Shown: positions 21,718-30,193, counted from the stretch's first letter. The stretch is DNA of 64,000 nucleotides from Corynebacterium sp. (GCF_030532325.1 NZ_JAUNLS010000005.1:80250-144249); one strand, 5' to 3'. Notes: a model not told the origin generated them from the sequence alone. Translations and numbers: made by a program.

Positions 21718-23037
21718 ATGACGCACCGCGCGGACGCGCCCGCAGAGCACAGCTCCTCGTTGGCCGCATTCCCCACGGCCGGTAATGACGAAGAGCGCCG
21801 CGCCACGCTGCGCCGCTGGAAGGGTATCGCCTTGTCCTTCCTCATCGGTGCGGCGGTGATCTTTCTGGGGTGCTCGTGGTGGCAGGCATCGCCAAGCGGG
21901 GCCCCGGTGTGGGTGGGCTACGTGCGCGCCGCAGCCGAGGCAGGAATGGTGGGTGGCCTGGCGGACTGGTTCGCCGTGACCGCGCTCTTCCGCCACCCCA
22001 TGGGCATCCCCATTCCGCATACCGCGCTCATCCCCAACAACAAGGACCGGGTGGGCGATACCCTAAGTGACTTCGTGGAAAAGAACTTCCTCACCCCGGA
22101 CGCGCTCAGCGCGAAGATCCGGGACGCGGAGCTGCCGCTGTGGCTGGCCAAGCAGGGGGTGGAGCCCGGCCGGGCCGCGGAGGTCAGCGAGTGGATCGGC
22201 GTGCGCGCCGCCAGCGTGGTGCGTGACCTCGACCCGCAGGAGGCGGAAAACTTCATCAAGACCCAGGTGGTGGACCGTCTGGCGGAGCCGGAATGGGGCC
22301 CGCCGCTGGGCCGGCTGCTGGAGGGCTACATCAACGACGGCAAAGCCCGCCCGCTGGAGGATGACCTCATCAACTGGGCGCACGGCAAGATCCTCACGAT
22401 GGAAGAGGCCGTGGTCACCACCATCGACGAGCGCATGCCCGGCTGGGCGCCGCGATTTGCCCGCGAACTGGTGGGGGAGAAGGTCTACCGCGAGCTGGTG
22501 GCCTTCGCCGACGAGGTACGCGCCAACGGCAACCACGAGGCCCGCCTGGCCATCCGCCGCAACCTGGCCAAGCTGGCCGCGGACCTGCAGTGGGACCCGG
22601 ACATGCGGGCGCGCGTCGAGGGCATCAAGCAGGAGATGCTCGGATCTGATCAAGCGCAGCAGGCGCCGGCAGCCATGTGGCGCACGGTGTCCACCACGCT
22701 CATCGATCAGCTGGAGGATCCGGAGTCCTTCCTGCGGATGAAGATCGCCGGCAAGGTGGAGGAGCTGGCCCACCGCCTGCTGGAGGACGAGGAGTTCCTG
22801 GCCCAGGCCAACGAGTTCGTGGACAAGGCTGCGCGCTACGCGGTGGAGAAGTTCGCCCCGGAGATCATCGCCATCATTCCGGAGACCATCAAGAACTGGG
22901 ACGCCAAGCAGGCCTCCCAAGAAATCGAGCTCATGGTGGGCAAGGACCTGCAGTTCATTCGCCTCAACGGCACTGTGGTGGGTGCGCTGGCCGGATTGGT
23001 TATCTACACTGTGAACCATCTGCTTTTTGGCCTTTAA
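21718..23037 (+). CDS. DUF445 family membrane protein
   Basis: 439 aa with one N-terminal TM helix (GIALSFLIGAAVIFLGCSWW), the DUF445 signature GGLADWFAVTALFRHPMGIPIPHTALIPNNKDR, a long helical middle and a C-terminal TM (LNGTVVGALAGLVIYTVNHLLFGL). AAGGAG lies 6 nt before ATG 21718, favouring it over in-frame 21694. YjiN-type proteins are membrane-anchored helical rods of unknown role. It heads a run of four same-strand genes (to 24422). Confidence 0.88.
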   Translation: MTHRADAPAEHSSSLAAFPTAGNDEERRATLRRWKGIALSFLIGAAVIFLGCSWWQASPSGAPVWVGYVRAAAEAGMVGGLADWFAVTALFRHPMGIPIPHTALIPNNKDRVGDTLSDFVEKNFLTPDALSAKIRDAELPLWLAKQGVEPGRAAEVSEWIGVRAASVVRDLDPQEAENFIKTQVVDRLAEPEWGPPLGRLLEGYINDGKARPLEDDLINWAHGKILTMEEAVVTTIDERMPGWAPRFARELVGEKVYRELVAFADEVRANGNHEARLAIRRNLAKLAADLQWDPDMRARVEGIKQEMLGSDQAQQAPAAMWRTVSTTLIDQLEDPESFLRMKIAGKVEELAHRLLEDEEFLAQANEFVDKAARYAVEKFAPEIIAIIPETIKNWDAKQASQEIELMVGKDLQFIRLNGTVVGALAGLVIYTVNHLLFGL

Positions 23038-23085
23038 CAATCCCCACACACAAGCGCGCAGGCGCTTTGCTAAGGAGTGACGAGC

Positions 23086-23625
23086 ATGTCCGTATTCGAT
23101 TCCATCAAGAACGCCGGTGCCTCCGCCCTGGATGTGGCCAAGGACTTTGGTGACCGCTTTAAGGAAGAGCGCCAGAACCAGGCGCAGAGCGCGCAGGCAG
23201 ACCGCATCGTGCGCAACAACGGCGGCGCCGAGAAGGAGGAGTCCCTCCTGGACCGCATCTCCGCCACCGCGAAGAACCTCGGTGACTCCGTGAGCGCCGC
23301 CGCCGAGGGCACCCGCAAGTCCGAGGCCTTTGACAAGGCACGCGCGGACTTCAACTCCGCCGTGGCCGAGTCCCGTGAGGGCATGCAGGAGGCCGTGAAC
23401 TCCGCCAAGGAGCGCGCCAACCAGCGCAAGGAAGGCGCCGAGTCCCCGCAGGGCACCACTGCCGCGCAGACTCCGCAGGCGCCGAACCCCTACCAGCCCA
23501 AGGCTGAGGAGGCCCCCATCATCGACGGCGAAGTAGTCTCCGAAGACACGCAGGCAGCAGACACTCAGGCAGGAAGCGCTCAGGCAGAGGGCGCACAGCA
23601 CGAGAGCGCAGATAAGGACAACTAG
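23086..23625 (+). CDS. Helical, heparin-binding-haemagglutinin-like protein
   Basis: 179 aa, no signal peptide, largely charged and predicted helical (SIKNAGASALDVAKDFGDRFKEERQNQAQSAQADRIV), with a low-complexity Ala/Gln/Glu C-terminus. AAGGAG lies 8 nt before ATG 23086; an in-frame GTG at 23077 is less well placed. At this position, between DUF445 and DUF2516 genes, other corynebacteria have proteins annotated as haemagglutinin-like. The label rests on position and composition only. Confidence 0.7.
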   Translation: MSVFDSIKNAGASALDVAKDFGDRFKEERQNQAQSAQADRIVRNNGGAEKEESLLDRISATAKNLGDSVSAAAEGTRKSEAFDKARADFNSAVAESREGMQEAVNSAKERANQRKEGAESPQGTTAAQTPQAPNPYQPKAEEAPIIDGEVVSEDTQAADTQAGSAQAEGAQHESADKDN

Positions 23626-23633
23626 CACCCGAC

Positions 23634-23924
23634 ATGCAGCAGTTTCTGTACGTACTTTCCCACATCCCGCACTGGACGATGATGGCCGTCTCCATCTTCG
23701 CGGTGATCGGCGCCATCCTCGCGGCCACCACGCGCGAGGACGCCTTCCGCGCCGGGGACCGCCAGGCCAAGTGGGTGTGGGTGGGGCTTCTGGCGGGCTC
23801 CGCGTTGGTGATGAACATCCCCGTCCCCATCCTCTCCTGGGTGGGTGCGGTGATCACCGGCATCTACTGGTTCGACGTGCGCCCCCAGCTGCGCTCCATT
23901 ATTCGGGGTGACTACAGCTACTAA
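23634..23924 (+). CDS. DUF2516 family membrane protein
   Basis: 96 aa with three hydrophobic segments and the family ending WFDVRPQLRSII. It lies 8 nt after the helical-protein gene and 12 nt before the DeoC-like gene, all same strand. The same order (DUF445, helical protein, DUF2516, deoC) is found in other actinobacteria, pointing to a conserved operon of unclear purpose. Confidence 0.85.
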   Translation: MQQFLYVLSHIPHWTMMAVSIFAVIGAILAATTREDAFRAGDRQAKWVWVGLLAGSALVMNIPVPILSWVGAVITGIYWFDVRPQLRSIIRGDYSY

Positions 23925-23936
23925 GGCACGCTACTC

Positions 23937-24422
23937 ATGGAATTCTTGCTCGACGCTTCCGCGCAGCAGGTGCGCGAGCGCTGCCCAGGTGCCACCGTGG
24001 TGGTCTCCCCGCACCATGTCACTGCGGCGGCGGCTGCAGGCGCGGAGCGCATCATCTCCGTGGCCGGCTATCCCACCGGCCGCCACCACAGCCTCATCAA
24101 GGCCTCCGAGGCGCGCCTGGCCGTGCAGTCCGGCGCGGCGGAGGTGTGGGTGGCGGTGGACGCCCTGCTGGACAGCGCTACCTCGCTCCTCTCCGAGCTC
24201 ATCACCATCCGGGAGGCCTGCCCGCCGCCGGTGCGCCTGGGGCTCATCACCGCCCAGCCGCAGCAGGCCCAGGTAGCGGAAAAGGCCGGCTACGACGTCA
24301 TCGTCGCACCGGCCGGGACGCAGGACGCCCAGGGCGCTGAGGGCGCCCTGGGCAGCAGCCTGCCCGTTGTCCGTCTACCTAGTGCGCATCTTCCTATTGT
24401 CCGAGGGCACTCATCTGATTAA
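23937..24422 (+). CDS. Shortened DeoC-like protein (deoxyribose-phosphate aldolase relative) lacking the Schiff-base lysine
   Basis: 161 aa, whereas DeoC enzymes have about 220. The N-terminal half is clearly DeoC-like: VVVSPHHVTAAAAAGAERI followed by SVAGYPTGRHHSLIKASEARLAVQSGAAEVWVAVD. In the second half, the segment where the catalytic KTSTG should lie reads IVAPAGTQDAQ, so the Schiff-base lysine is missing, and the remaining barrel strands are absent. An aldolase function is therefore unlikely. Its last 29 nt overlap, tail to tail, the end of the LmeA-like gene. Either a gene decaying in place or a family member with another role. Confidence 0.75.
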   Translation: MEFLLDASAQQVRERCPGATVVVSPHHVTAAAAAGAERIISVAGYPTGRHHSLIKASEARLAVQSGAAEVWVAVDALLDSATSLLSELITIREACPPPVRLGLITAQPQQAQVAEKAGYDVIVAPAGTQDAQGAEGALGSSLPVVRLPSAHLPIVRGHSSD

Positions 24423-25170
24423 GCGGCAGGTTCTCGGCGCTGATCGTCATGGCCAGCTCGCCGGCGCGCACGTCCACGTTTTCTACCTTCATGCCCTGGC
24501 CGAGGAGCTGATCGGACATGCCGGATTCGAGGGCGTCGCTAATCGTGGCGGTGACTTGCTCCGGTAGGTCGAAGCCCAGGAGGGAGGCGCTCTGCGCGTT
24601 GATGCGCAGCTGGCCCTCGTTGACCGCCGGCTTGAGTGAGAGTGTGGCCAGGCCGCCGGCGAATTCGACGTCGAGGGTGTCCGCTTCATCGTTGGCGGTA
24701 ATCGCCGTGACCACCAAGTCCCCGATGGCCTGGTTGCCGGACTTCTCCGCGATACCGCGCTGGAAGGTGGCCAGCAGGAAGTCATCCGGCACCGTGGTGG
24801 TGGCCTCCATAGAGCCGGCGGTGGGGTTGTCCTGGGAGAGGGAGACGTCCTCCATGGTCACATCAGAGGCCGGCTGGCCCTTGATCTCGGTGCCGTTGAT
24901 CTGCAGCGTGGACGGGGAGTGCATCTCCATGTACGGGATGGAGCCTCCCAGCATGCCAAAGATCAAGGGGGTAGCGCCGAAGCTTACGCTGGGATCCTCG
25001 GTGACCTCGATGCCCTCCTCCTTGGCGGCTTGGGCGAACTGGTCTTTCATCTGCTGGCCCATGAACCAGCGCAGACCAAACTCGGCCAGCAGGATGAGCA
25101 ACAGCAGCGCGACAAGCACGCCGACGAAAATTTTCCATGCCGTCTTCGCGGCGGTTTTCTGGGAAGCCAT
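24394..25170 (-). CDS. LmeA-like (DUF2993) phospholipid-binding envelope protein
   Basis: 258 aa. An N-terminal TM/signal anchor (TAWKIFVGVLVALLLLILLAEFGLRWFMG) precedes a beta-rich domain with the DUF2993 pattern (INGTEIKGQPASDVTMEDVSLS, LATLSLKPAVNEGQLRINAQSA). In mycobacteria LmeA supports lipomannan elongation outside the membrane. ATG 25170 fits the usual MASQKT-type start. It lies 10 nt after the methyltransferase stop, same strand. Confidence 0.82.
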   Translation of the reverse strand: MASQKTAAKTAWKIFVGVLVALLLLILLAEFGLRWFMGQQMKDQFAQAAKEEGIEVTEDPSVSFGATPLIFGMLGGSIPYMEMHSPSTLQINGTEIKGQPASDVTMEDVSLSQDNPTAGSMEATTTVPDDFLLATFQRGIAEKSGNQAIGDLVVTAITANDEADTLDVEFAGGLATLSLKPAVNEGQLRINAQSASLLGFDLPEQVTATISDALESGMSDQLLGQGMKVENVDVRAGELAMTISAENLPLNQMSALGQ

Positions 25171-25180
25171 GCGCACCAGC

Positions 25181-25981
25181 CTATAGAGGATGGCCCAGCA
25201 GCTTCCACTCAACCGTGAGCGTGTTATCGCTTAATCGGCGGCGCACCGGGTGAGCCTGGGGGAGTGCTTCCCGGGCCTTGCGCCAGCGCACCCGCGGGCC
25301 GTAAGGGGCCCAGCCGGCGGCGCGATCCCAGGCGTCGTCAGCCGCGCGCAGCAGCTCGTGGATGGGCTCGCCGGGCACGTTGCGGTGGATGAGCACCTTG
25401 GGCAGGCGCTCGGCGAGGTCACTCGGGCGCTCCACATCGAAGGGATCCCAGGCCAGGGTGAGGGTGCGCGGCCCGGAGGAATCGAGGAGCACCCAGGCGC
25501 TGCGGCGGCCCAGCTCGTCGCACGTGCCCTCGATGAAGAAGCCGCCGGGGGCCAGCCGGGAGGTCACGGCCTCCCAGGCCTCGGCCACCTGGTCTACGTC
25601 GTACTGGCGCAGCACGTTGAATGCCCGCACCAGCTGCGGGCGGTAGCCGGCCAGTTCGAAGCCGCCGAGCTCGAAGGTGACGCCGTCGCGCGGCGGCAGC
25701 ACGCGCTCGGGGTTGATCTCCAAGCCGGTGACCCGGGTGTGCGGGTTGACCCCGCGCAGCCAGCGCGCCCACTCCACGGTGGTGGTGTGCGAGGCCCCGT
25801 AGCCTACGTCGAGCGCCAGCGGGCTGGCCGTGCTGCGCAGAAGCGAGGTGATCTCCGGGTGGGAGGCCACCCAGCGGTCGCAGCGACGCAGCCGGTTTTG
25901 GTTGGTGGTTCCCCGGGTGATGACGCCAAAAGGCCGACCAGCGCTCGCGTGAGCCCGCAGGTTATGAGCGTGGTCGGCCAT
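25181..25981 (-). CDS. Class I SAM-dependent methyltransferase
   Basis: 266 aa with the SAM-binding motif LALDVGYGASHTTTVEWARWL near residue 55, the acidic strand-2 residue in VTGLEINPERVLPP, and a later GGFFIEGTCDELGRRSAW. The substrate is unknown. In corynebacteria this gene lies beside murB and the LmeA-like gene, which suggests an envelope or translation-related substrate but does not show it. Only 26 nt separate its ATG-proximal end from the DUF2505 gene stop. Confidence 0.8.
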   Translation of the reverse strand: MADHAHNLRAHASAGRPFGVITRGTTNQNRLRRCDRWVASHPEITSLLRSTASPLALDVGYGASHTTTVEWARWLRGVNPHTRVTGLEINPERVLPPRDGVTFELGGFELAGYRPQLVRAFNVLRQYDVDQVAEAWEAVTSRLAPGGFFIEGTCDELGRRSAWVLLDSSGPRTLTLAWDPFDVERPSDLAERLPKVLIHRNVPGEPIHELLRAADDAWDRAAGWAPYGPRVRWRKAREALPQAHPVRRRLSDNTLTVEWKLLGHPL

Positions 25982-26007
25982 GAGATAGGGACAGGGACAA
26001 CAGGGGT

Positions 26008-26499
26008 TTAGAGGTTCTCAGAGATCCACTCTTCGGTGAGCTTGGCCTCGTTGGTGTAGAGCTCATCGAGGGCCTCGGCCACCTTCGGCTCGATGGCAGC
26101 GCCCATCATCGGGATCTTGACGGAGACGTCGGTGACGTAGGTGACCTTGGTGCTCTCGCCCTCGCCCACGTAGGTGACCTCGCCGGTGAAGTCCACCGGG
26201 GTGCCCTTGACGTCAGCAACAACGGAGTTGGTGAAGGAGCCCTCTGCCAGCTCACCGATGGTCACGGTGCGCTTCTCCTTGAGATCCTGGGACACCATGG
26301 CGCGCACGGCCTCCGGCAGCAGGGAGGTGGGCAGCACCTCGAAGAGGACGGCGGTGGAGCCGGTGAACTCGTGGACGGAGCCCGGTTCCGGGGAGAGCTT
26401 CGCGGCGATGAGCTCCCAGTAGCCCTGGGTGCTTAGGGCTTTGTGCACCTTCTCGATGGGCTGGTTAATGGTTACGGTGTTTTCACTACGGGTTGACAT
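26008..26499 (-). CDS. DUF2505 family protein
   Basis: 163 aa, START/SRPBCC-like fold expected for the family: MSTRSENTVTINQPIEKVHKAL at the start, central FTGEVTYVGEGESTKVTY, and IPMMGAAIEPKVAEALDEL near the end. ATG 26499 is chosen because TAGTCT lies 7 nt upstream (leaderless pattern); the much longer open frame beyond is antisense to murB. No enzymatic motif is visible; a hydrophobic ligand pocket is likely from the fold. Divergent from murB. Confidence 0.85.
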   Translation of the reverse strand: MSTRSENTVTINQPIEKVHKALSTQGYWELIAAKLSPEPGSVHEFTGSTAVLFEVLPTSLLPEAVRAMVSQDLKEKRTVTIGELAEGSFTNSVVADVKGTPVDFTGEVTYVGEGESTKVTYVTDVSVKIPMMGAAIEPKVAEALDELYTNEAKLTEEWISENL

Positions 26500-26523
26500 G
26501 CCTAACAGACTACCTTGGTAGGC

Positions 26524-27669
26524 GTGCTTGATGAATTTATGACGCTTTCCGCAATCGAGGGCGTGACCGTGGACACGCAGACCTCCTTCGCCGACATGAC
26601 CACCCTGCGCATCGGCGGCACCCCGCGCGCCACGGTGCACTGCGCGAGCACCGAGTCCGCCGTGGCCGCCCTGCGCGCCCTGGATGAGGCTGGCACCGAC
26701 TACCTGGTGCTCGGCGGCGGCTCCAACCTCGTGGTGGCTGAGGGCGAACTCGACGTCGTGGTGGTGCGCCTGGACTTCGAGGACATCGACGTCTCCGTGG
26801 CCAGCGGCGTGCTGCGCGCGGAGGCCGGCGCCACCTGGGACGACGTAGTGGATCTCTCCGTGCAGTGTGGCCTGGGCGGCATCGAGTGCCTCTCCGGCAT
26901 CCCCGGCGACGCCGGCGCGGTACCCGTCCAAAACGTCGGCGCCTACGGTGCGGAGACCTCCGACGTGCTCACGCGGGTCTACCTCTACGAGAAGTCCACC
27001 CGGCAGGCCTCCTGGGTTCCGGCCTCCGAGTTGGAGCTTTCCTACCGCTACTCCAACCTCAAGTTCACCGGCCGCGGCGTGGTACTGGCCATCGAGCTGC
27101 AGCTGAGCACCGACGGGCTTTCGAAGCCCCTGCGCTTTGGCCAGCTCACCCGGAACCCCGGTGAGCGCCTGCCCGTGGCCGCGGTGCGCGATAAGGTCCT
27201 GGCCCTGCGCCGCTCCAAGGGCATGGTGCTCGACCCCTCCGATCATGACACCTGGTCCGCCGGCTCCTTCTTTACCAATCCCATCGTGGACGCCTCGCTT
27301 GCCGACGCCATCCAATCCTCCGTCCGCACCTACCGTGGCGACGCCGATGCCGATTCCATGCCCCGTCACCCCGTGCCTCCGCGGCCGGGCAGCCCAAGTT
27401 CCAATACCTCAAGCCCGAATTCCCACCCCCAGGAGAAACTCTCCGCGGCCTGGCTCATTGAGCGCGCCGGCTTTGTCAAGGGCTACCCGGGCGCCGAGTC
27501 CGGTGCCCGCGCCACGCTGTCCACCAAGCACACCCTGGCCCTGACCAACCGCGGCGAGGCCACTGCCGATGACATCGTGGCCCTTGCCCGCGAGATCCGC
27601 GCCGGGGTGCAGGAGGCCTTTGGTGTCACGCTGGTGCCGGAGCCCATTTGGCTGGGCGTGGAGATTTAA
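26524..27669 (+). CDS. murB: UDP-N-acetylenolpyruvoylglucosamine reductase
   Basis: MurB reduces UDP-GlcNAc-enolpyruvate to UDP-MurNAc with NADPH via FAD. FAD motifs TTLRIGGTPRATVHC and YLVLGGGSNLVVAEGE, then GIECLSGIPGDAGAVPVQNVGAYG and the catalytic serine region SAGSFFTNPIV. A Pro/Ser-rich insert of about 30 residues (HPVPPRPGSPSSNTSSPNSH) interrupts the substrate-binding domain before AAWLIERAGFVKG. Start uncertain: GTG 26524 has TACCTT 7 nt upstream; TTG 26515 and ATG 26539 are alternatives. It shares a gap of about 25 nt with the divergent DUF2505 gene. Confidence 0.92.
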   Translation: MLDEFMTLSAIEGVTVDTQTSFADMTTLRIGGTPRATVHCASTESAVAALRALDEAGTDYLVLGGGSNLVVAEGELDVVVVRLDFEDIDVSVASGVLRAEAGATWDDVVDLSVQCGLGGIECLSGIPGDAGAVPVQNVGAYGAETSDVLTRVYLYEKSTRQASWVPASELELSYRYSNLKFTGRGVVLAIELQLSTDGLSKPLRFGQLTRNPGERLPVAAVRDKVLALRRSKGMVLDPSDHDTWSAGSFFTNPIVDASLADAIQSSVRTYRGDADADSMPRHPVPPRPGSPSSNTSSPNSHPQEKLSAAWLIERAGFVKGYPGAESGARATLSTKHTLALTNRGEATADDIVALAREIRAGVQEAFGVTLVPEPIWLGVEI

Positions 27670-27700
27670 CCGGCGCACGCCCGCTCTTGGCCCTGCCCGC

Positions 27701-27764
27701 CCCGCGCTCGGGTGCAGCCCACCCGCGCTCCCAGCCCGCGCTCGGGTGCTGCCCACCCGCGCTC
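27701..27764. repeat. Two direct copies of a 30-bp GC-rich repeat
   Basis: 27701-27730 and 27735-27764 differ at one base; each contains CCCGCGCTCGGGTGC then GCCCACCCGCGCTC. The 34-nt period is not a multiple of three, arguing against coding use. Confidence 0.75.
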
Positions 27765-27783
27765 GGCCGCCACCCCCGCCTCG

Positions 27784-27845
27784 TGTGGGCCCATTGCACA
27801 CAAGGCCTTCGAAAGCCGGGTTTTCGGGGGCTTGTTTGGTATGAC
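27784..27845 (+). repeat. Dispersed intergenic repeat with a conserved hairpin, copy 1
   Basis: Matches the reverse complement of 49703-49764 over about 62 nt, including CATTGCACACAAGG and the stretch TTTTCGGGGGCTTGTTTGG. CTTCGAAA and TTTCGGGG pair as a stem through two G-U wobbles; an outer ACAAG/CTTGT helix extends it. Confidence 0.7.
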
Positions 27846-27967
27846 GCCACAGCGCTCGGTTGCGTCATCAAGAAGTGCTCCGATTGCGCGCAACGCTGCC
27901 ACGTTTTACGTTTAGGCCACGCCCACACATCACAACCACACAGCACTCAGATCGGGGGGCTGCAGCC

Positions 27968-28819
27968 GTGGAGATCATCAAAGACAAGAATCCAGGAAGA
28001 CTTGTTGCTGCCGGCAAGGCCATCAAAATTTGCCATGGCTTCTACGTGGACACGCAACCCACGCCGGAAGAACTTGCCGTTGCCCTAGGCCAACGTTGGC
28101 CTGACGGCGCACTCGACGGCTATACAGTCACCCAATACCACCTAGGTAAAGGCCTGAGTTTCCCACTCCAATTCATGCGCGCCAATGGGGTAGAACACAA
28201 CCCTTACTTTCACACTCGCCGCGCGAAGCCGAAAGGGGTGTTCCAGTGGGATGGCATGAACTTGTGCAATCCGTTACAAGCGCTGGAGCGGATGGAAGAA
28301 GCGCACGCCGTTGAATTCTTGGAAAAATTCCTCACGGGCAACGACGGCGCACGTCAGCTCGCCATGTGGAAAATGTATGTTCCGCGGTTGTCTGCGCATA
28401 CCCGCCGAGTGTTGGATAGTGCCATTATTGGGGCGGATAGCCTGTGGGAGCGCGCTCTCAGCCGAGCTCTGCAGGAGCACTTTGACGTGCGCAATAATTA
28501 CAAAATTGGCCCATATCGCTGGGACGTGGTCCTTCCGGAGCACCAGGTGGCCATCGAAATCGATGGTTACGCCTACCACAACGGCGAAAACCGCCGGAAC
28601 TTTGAGAAGGATCGCCACAAGCTTAACGACGCCGTCCAGCGCCACTGGCGCCCCCTTCACTTCACCGCCGTCACGATTGAGCACTACCTTGACCGAGTCG
28701 TGGCACAAGTGATTGCCGTCGCCCGCGGCTCAGGCGGCTACCCCTCCCCGCCGTGGGACTGGCATCACTTGTGGAACAATCGCGGGCCCCAGGACCCAGG
28801 ATTTGACCCCTGGTCTTAG
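27968..28819 (+). CDS. DUF559/Vsr-like endonuclease-fold protein with an AbiEi-like N-terminus
   Basis: 283 aa from GTG 27968. The C-terminal part (about residues 170-260) is DUF559-like, a PD-(D/E)XK-type fold: WDVVLPEHQVAIEIDGYAYH, then NRRNFEKDRHKLNDAVQRHW. The D in WDVV and the E-x-D in IEIDG fit the catalytic positions. The N-terminal part (GRLVAAGKAIKICHGFYVD, TQYHLGKGLSFP) resembles the winged-helix start of AbiEi-type proteins. Such DUF559 proteins are common in actinobacteria, with no settled function. The upstream extension of the frame runs through the intergenic repeat and was excluded; a G-rich run precedes GTG 27968. Confidence 0.7.
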   Translation: MEIIKDKNPGRLVAAGKAIKICHGFYVDTQPTPEELAVALGQRWPDGALDGYTVTQYHLGKGLSFPLQFMRANGVEHNPYFHTRRAKPKGVFQWDGMNLCNPLQALERMEEAHAVEFLEKFLTGNDGARQLAMWKMYVPRLSAHTRRVLDSAIIGADSLWERALSRALQEHFDVRNNYKIGPYRWDVVLPEHQVAIEIDGYAYHNGENRRNFEKDRHKLNDAVQRHWRPLHFTAVTIEHYLDRVVAQVIAVARGSGGYPSPPWDWHHLWNNRGPQDPGFDPWS

Positions 28820-28843
28820 CTGAACTGACCTAGAACAACAGAC

Positions 28844-29677
28844 CTAGATCAACGTTTCTTCGCTGAGATTAATGAGCCTGCGCGCGCCGAATCGCTCCGC
28901 CACCACCGCCAGCTGCCCCTGCGCGGGGTCGTCGGCGCTGACCATAAACAAGATATTTCCTGTCCTGCTCTCCCCGGGCTCAAAATATGGTGCTCCGTCG
29001 AAGGCGTTGGGAAGCTTCTGCGGCGGGCTGTTGGGGTTGATCACCACCCCGTCTGGCTCGATGTAGGTAATGGAGCCGGGCGCGGAGGAAAAGTCGTGGG
29101 AATCCAAGGCCTGCTTAACGGTGATATTGACCATGATGTACTTCCAACCTTCCTCCGGCGGGGTGTTGGAGGGGTCTGCGGCCAGGATTTCCTCGGTGGG
29201 GTCAAAGTCCACGCTGTTGATGGTGTAGGACCAGTCCTCGGTGGAAAAAGCCTCACCGATGTGCAGCGGTGCTTTCTCCGCTTCGGGGATTTCGCTCTGC
29301 GGGGTCGGCCGCGGGTAGTCCTCGTAGGACTTGTCCGTGGAGACGAACTCCAAGTTCCACACGGCGGACCACAGCATGGCCAGCGGGTACATCACCGCGA
29401 TGATCAACACAGTGACCGGCAGGGTGCGGGAGCTGTTCTTTGTCACTATTCCCGCCACCGCGATGACGCGGGCCACGATGAAGAGCAAGATGGTGGCCTG
29501 AGCATTGATGCCGATTACTGCGGCCCCCATGGCAATCATCAGCACAATGAACGCCACGAGGCCCAAGACATTTTGCTTCTTGGGCTGCGGCTCGGAGCCC
29601 GAATTCTGGGGGCCCGAATTCTGCGGACCCGCATTGTCGGGGCCCAGATTCTGAGTAGGGGGCGGGGGAGCGGTCAC
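28844..29677 (-). CDS. Membrane protein with a C-terminal DUF4352-like domain
   Basis: 277 aa. A Pro/Asn/Gly-rich N-terminus contains a repeated GPQNSG unit encoded by about four copies of a 15-bp repeat (29598-29655). Three TM helices follow (about residues 37-115), then an extracytoplasmic domain (APLHIGEAFSTEDWSYTINSVDF ... GWKYIMVNITVKQALDSHDF ... YFEPGESRTGNILFMVSADD) with the DUF4352/telomeric-repeat-like beta pattern. Probably displayed outside the membrane; function unknown. It lies 42 nt after luxS on the same strand. Confidence 0.75.
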   Translation of the reverse strand: MTAPPPPTQNLGPDNAGPQNSGPQNSGSEPQPKKQNVLGLVAFIVLMIAMGAAVIGINAQATILLFIVARVIAVAGIVTKNSSRTLPVTVLIIAVMYPLAMLWSAVWNLEFVSTDKSYEDYPRPTPQSEIPEAEKAPLHIGEAFSTEDWSYTINSVDFDPTEEILAADPSNTPPEEGWKYIMVNITVKQALDSHDFSSAPGSITYIEPDGVVINPNSPPQKLPNAFDGAPYFEPGESRTGNILFMVSADDPAQGQLAVVAERFGARRLINLSEETLI

Positions 29678-29719
29678 GTGAGTGCTCCTTAGGGAAGAGG
29701 GGAGAGAACTGCTCCCAGA

Positions 29720-30193
29720 TTAGAGCACGTCGAGCCACTCGTCCTTGTGAGCGAGGTACTCGCGCGCGGCAGCTTGCGCCCCCTCCAGGGAGTGGCTAGC
29801 GCCCCACCCGCACTGGCGCTCGTTGGCGGCCGGAACCTCGGTGGCGTTGAGGATATCGTTGAGGGCTTTTTCCAGGGCGTAGAGCAGCTCGTCCTGCTCC
29901 ATGTTGTTGGTGATGGCGTAGAAGCCGGTCTGGCAGCCCATGGGTGCAAAGCCGATGAGCTTGTCGGTGTACTCGCGCATGAAGTTGGCCATCATGTGCT
30001 CGATGGAGTGCACCGTGGGCATCTCCAAGTGCTCCTTGTTGGGCTGGCAGAAGCGCAGGTCATACTTGATGATTTCCACGCCGCCGCCCAGGTCGGTGCG
30101 GCCCGCCACGCGCACGTAGGGGGCCTTGACCTTGCGGTGGTCGAGTTCGAAGGATTCAACGTTGGATTTCGCACTGGCAGATTTCTCAGTCAT
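29720..30193 (-). CDS. luxS: S-ribosylhomocysteine lyase
   Basis: LuxS cleaves S-ribosylhomocysteine to homocysteine and the AI-2 precursor DPD. The 157-aa protein has the metal ligands His62 and His66 in HSIEH, the catalytic Cys87 in MGCQTGFY, and a third ligand Cys in ERQCGWG. Length is usual. No pfs (SAH nucleosidase) gene lies beside it here. AI-2 formation is a family inference; no AI-2 receptor is seen in the window. Confidence 0.94.
   Translation of the reverse strand: MTEKSASAKSNVESFELDHRKVKAPYVRVAGRTDLGGGVEIIKYDLRFCQPNKEHLEMPTVHSIEHMMANFMREYTDKLIGFAPMGCQTGFYAITNNMEQDELLYALEKALNDILNATEVPAANERQCGWGASHSLEGAQAAAREYLAHKDEWLDVL

Larger units (their letters stand above)
27670..27967. other. 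Repeat-rich intergenic region murB / DUF559 gene
   Basis: Nearly 300 nt without a convincing gene. It holds a 30-bp direct repeat (27701-27764) and one copy of the dispersed repeat also found at 49.7 kb (27784-27845). Short open frames here are explained by these repeats. Confidence 0.6.

Noticed and set aside
26500-27369. N-terminal extension of the DUF2505 frame
   Set aside because: The extension is antisense to murB; the family start and a -10 box fix the start at 26499.
27626-27946. Several overlapping short frames in the repeat-rich gap
   Set aside because: They are produced by the 30-bp direct repeat and the dispersed repeat; the repeat period is not a multiple of three.
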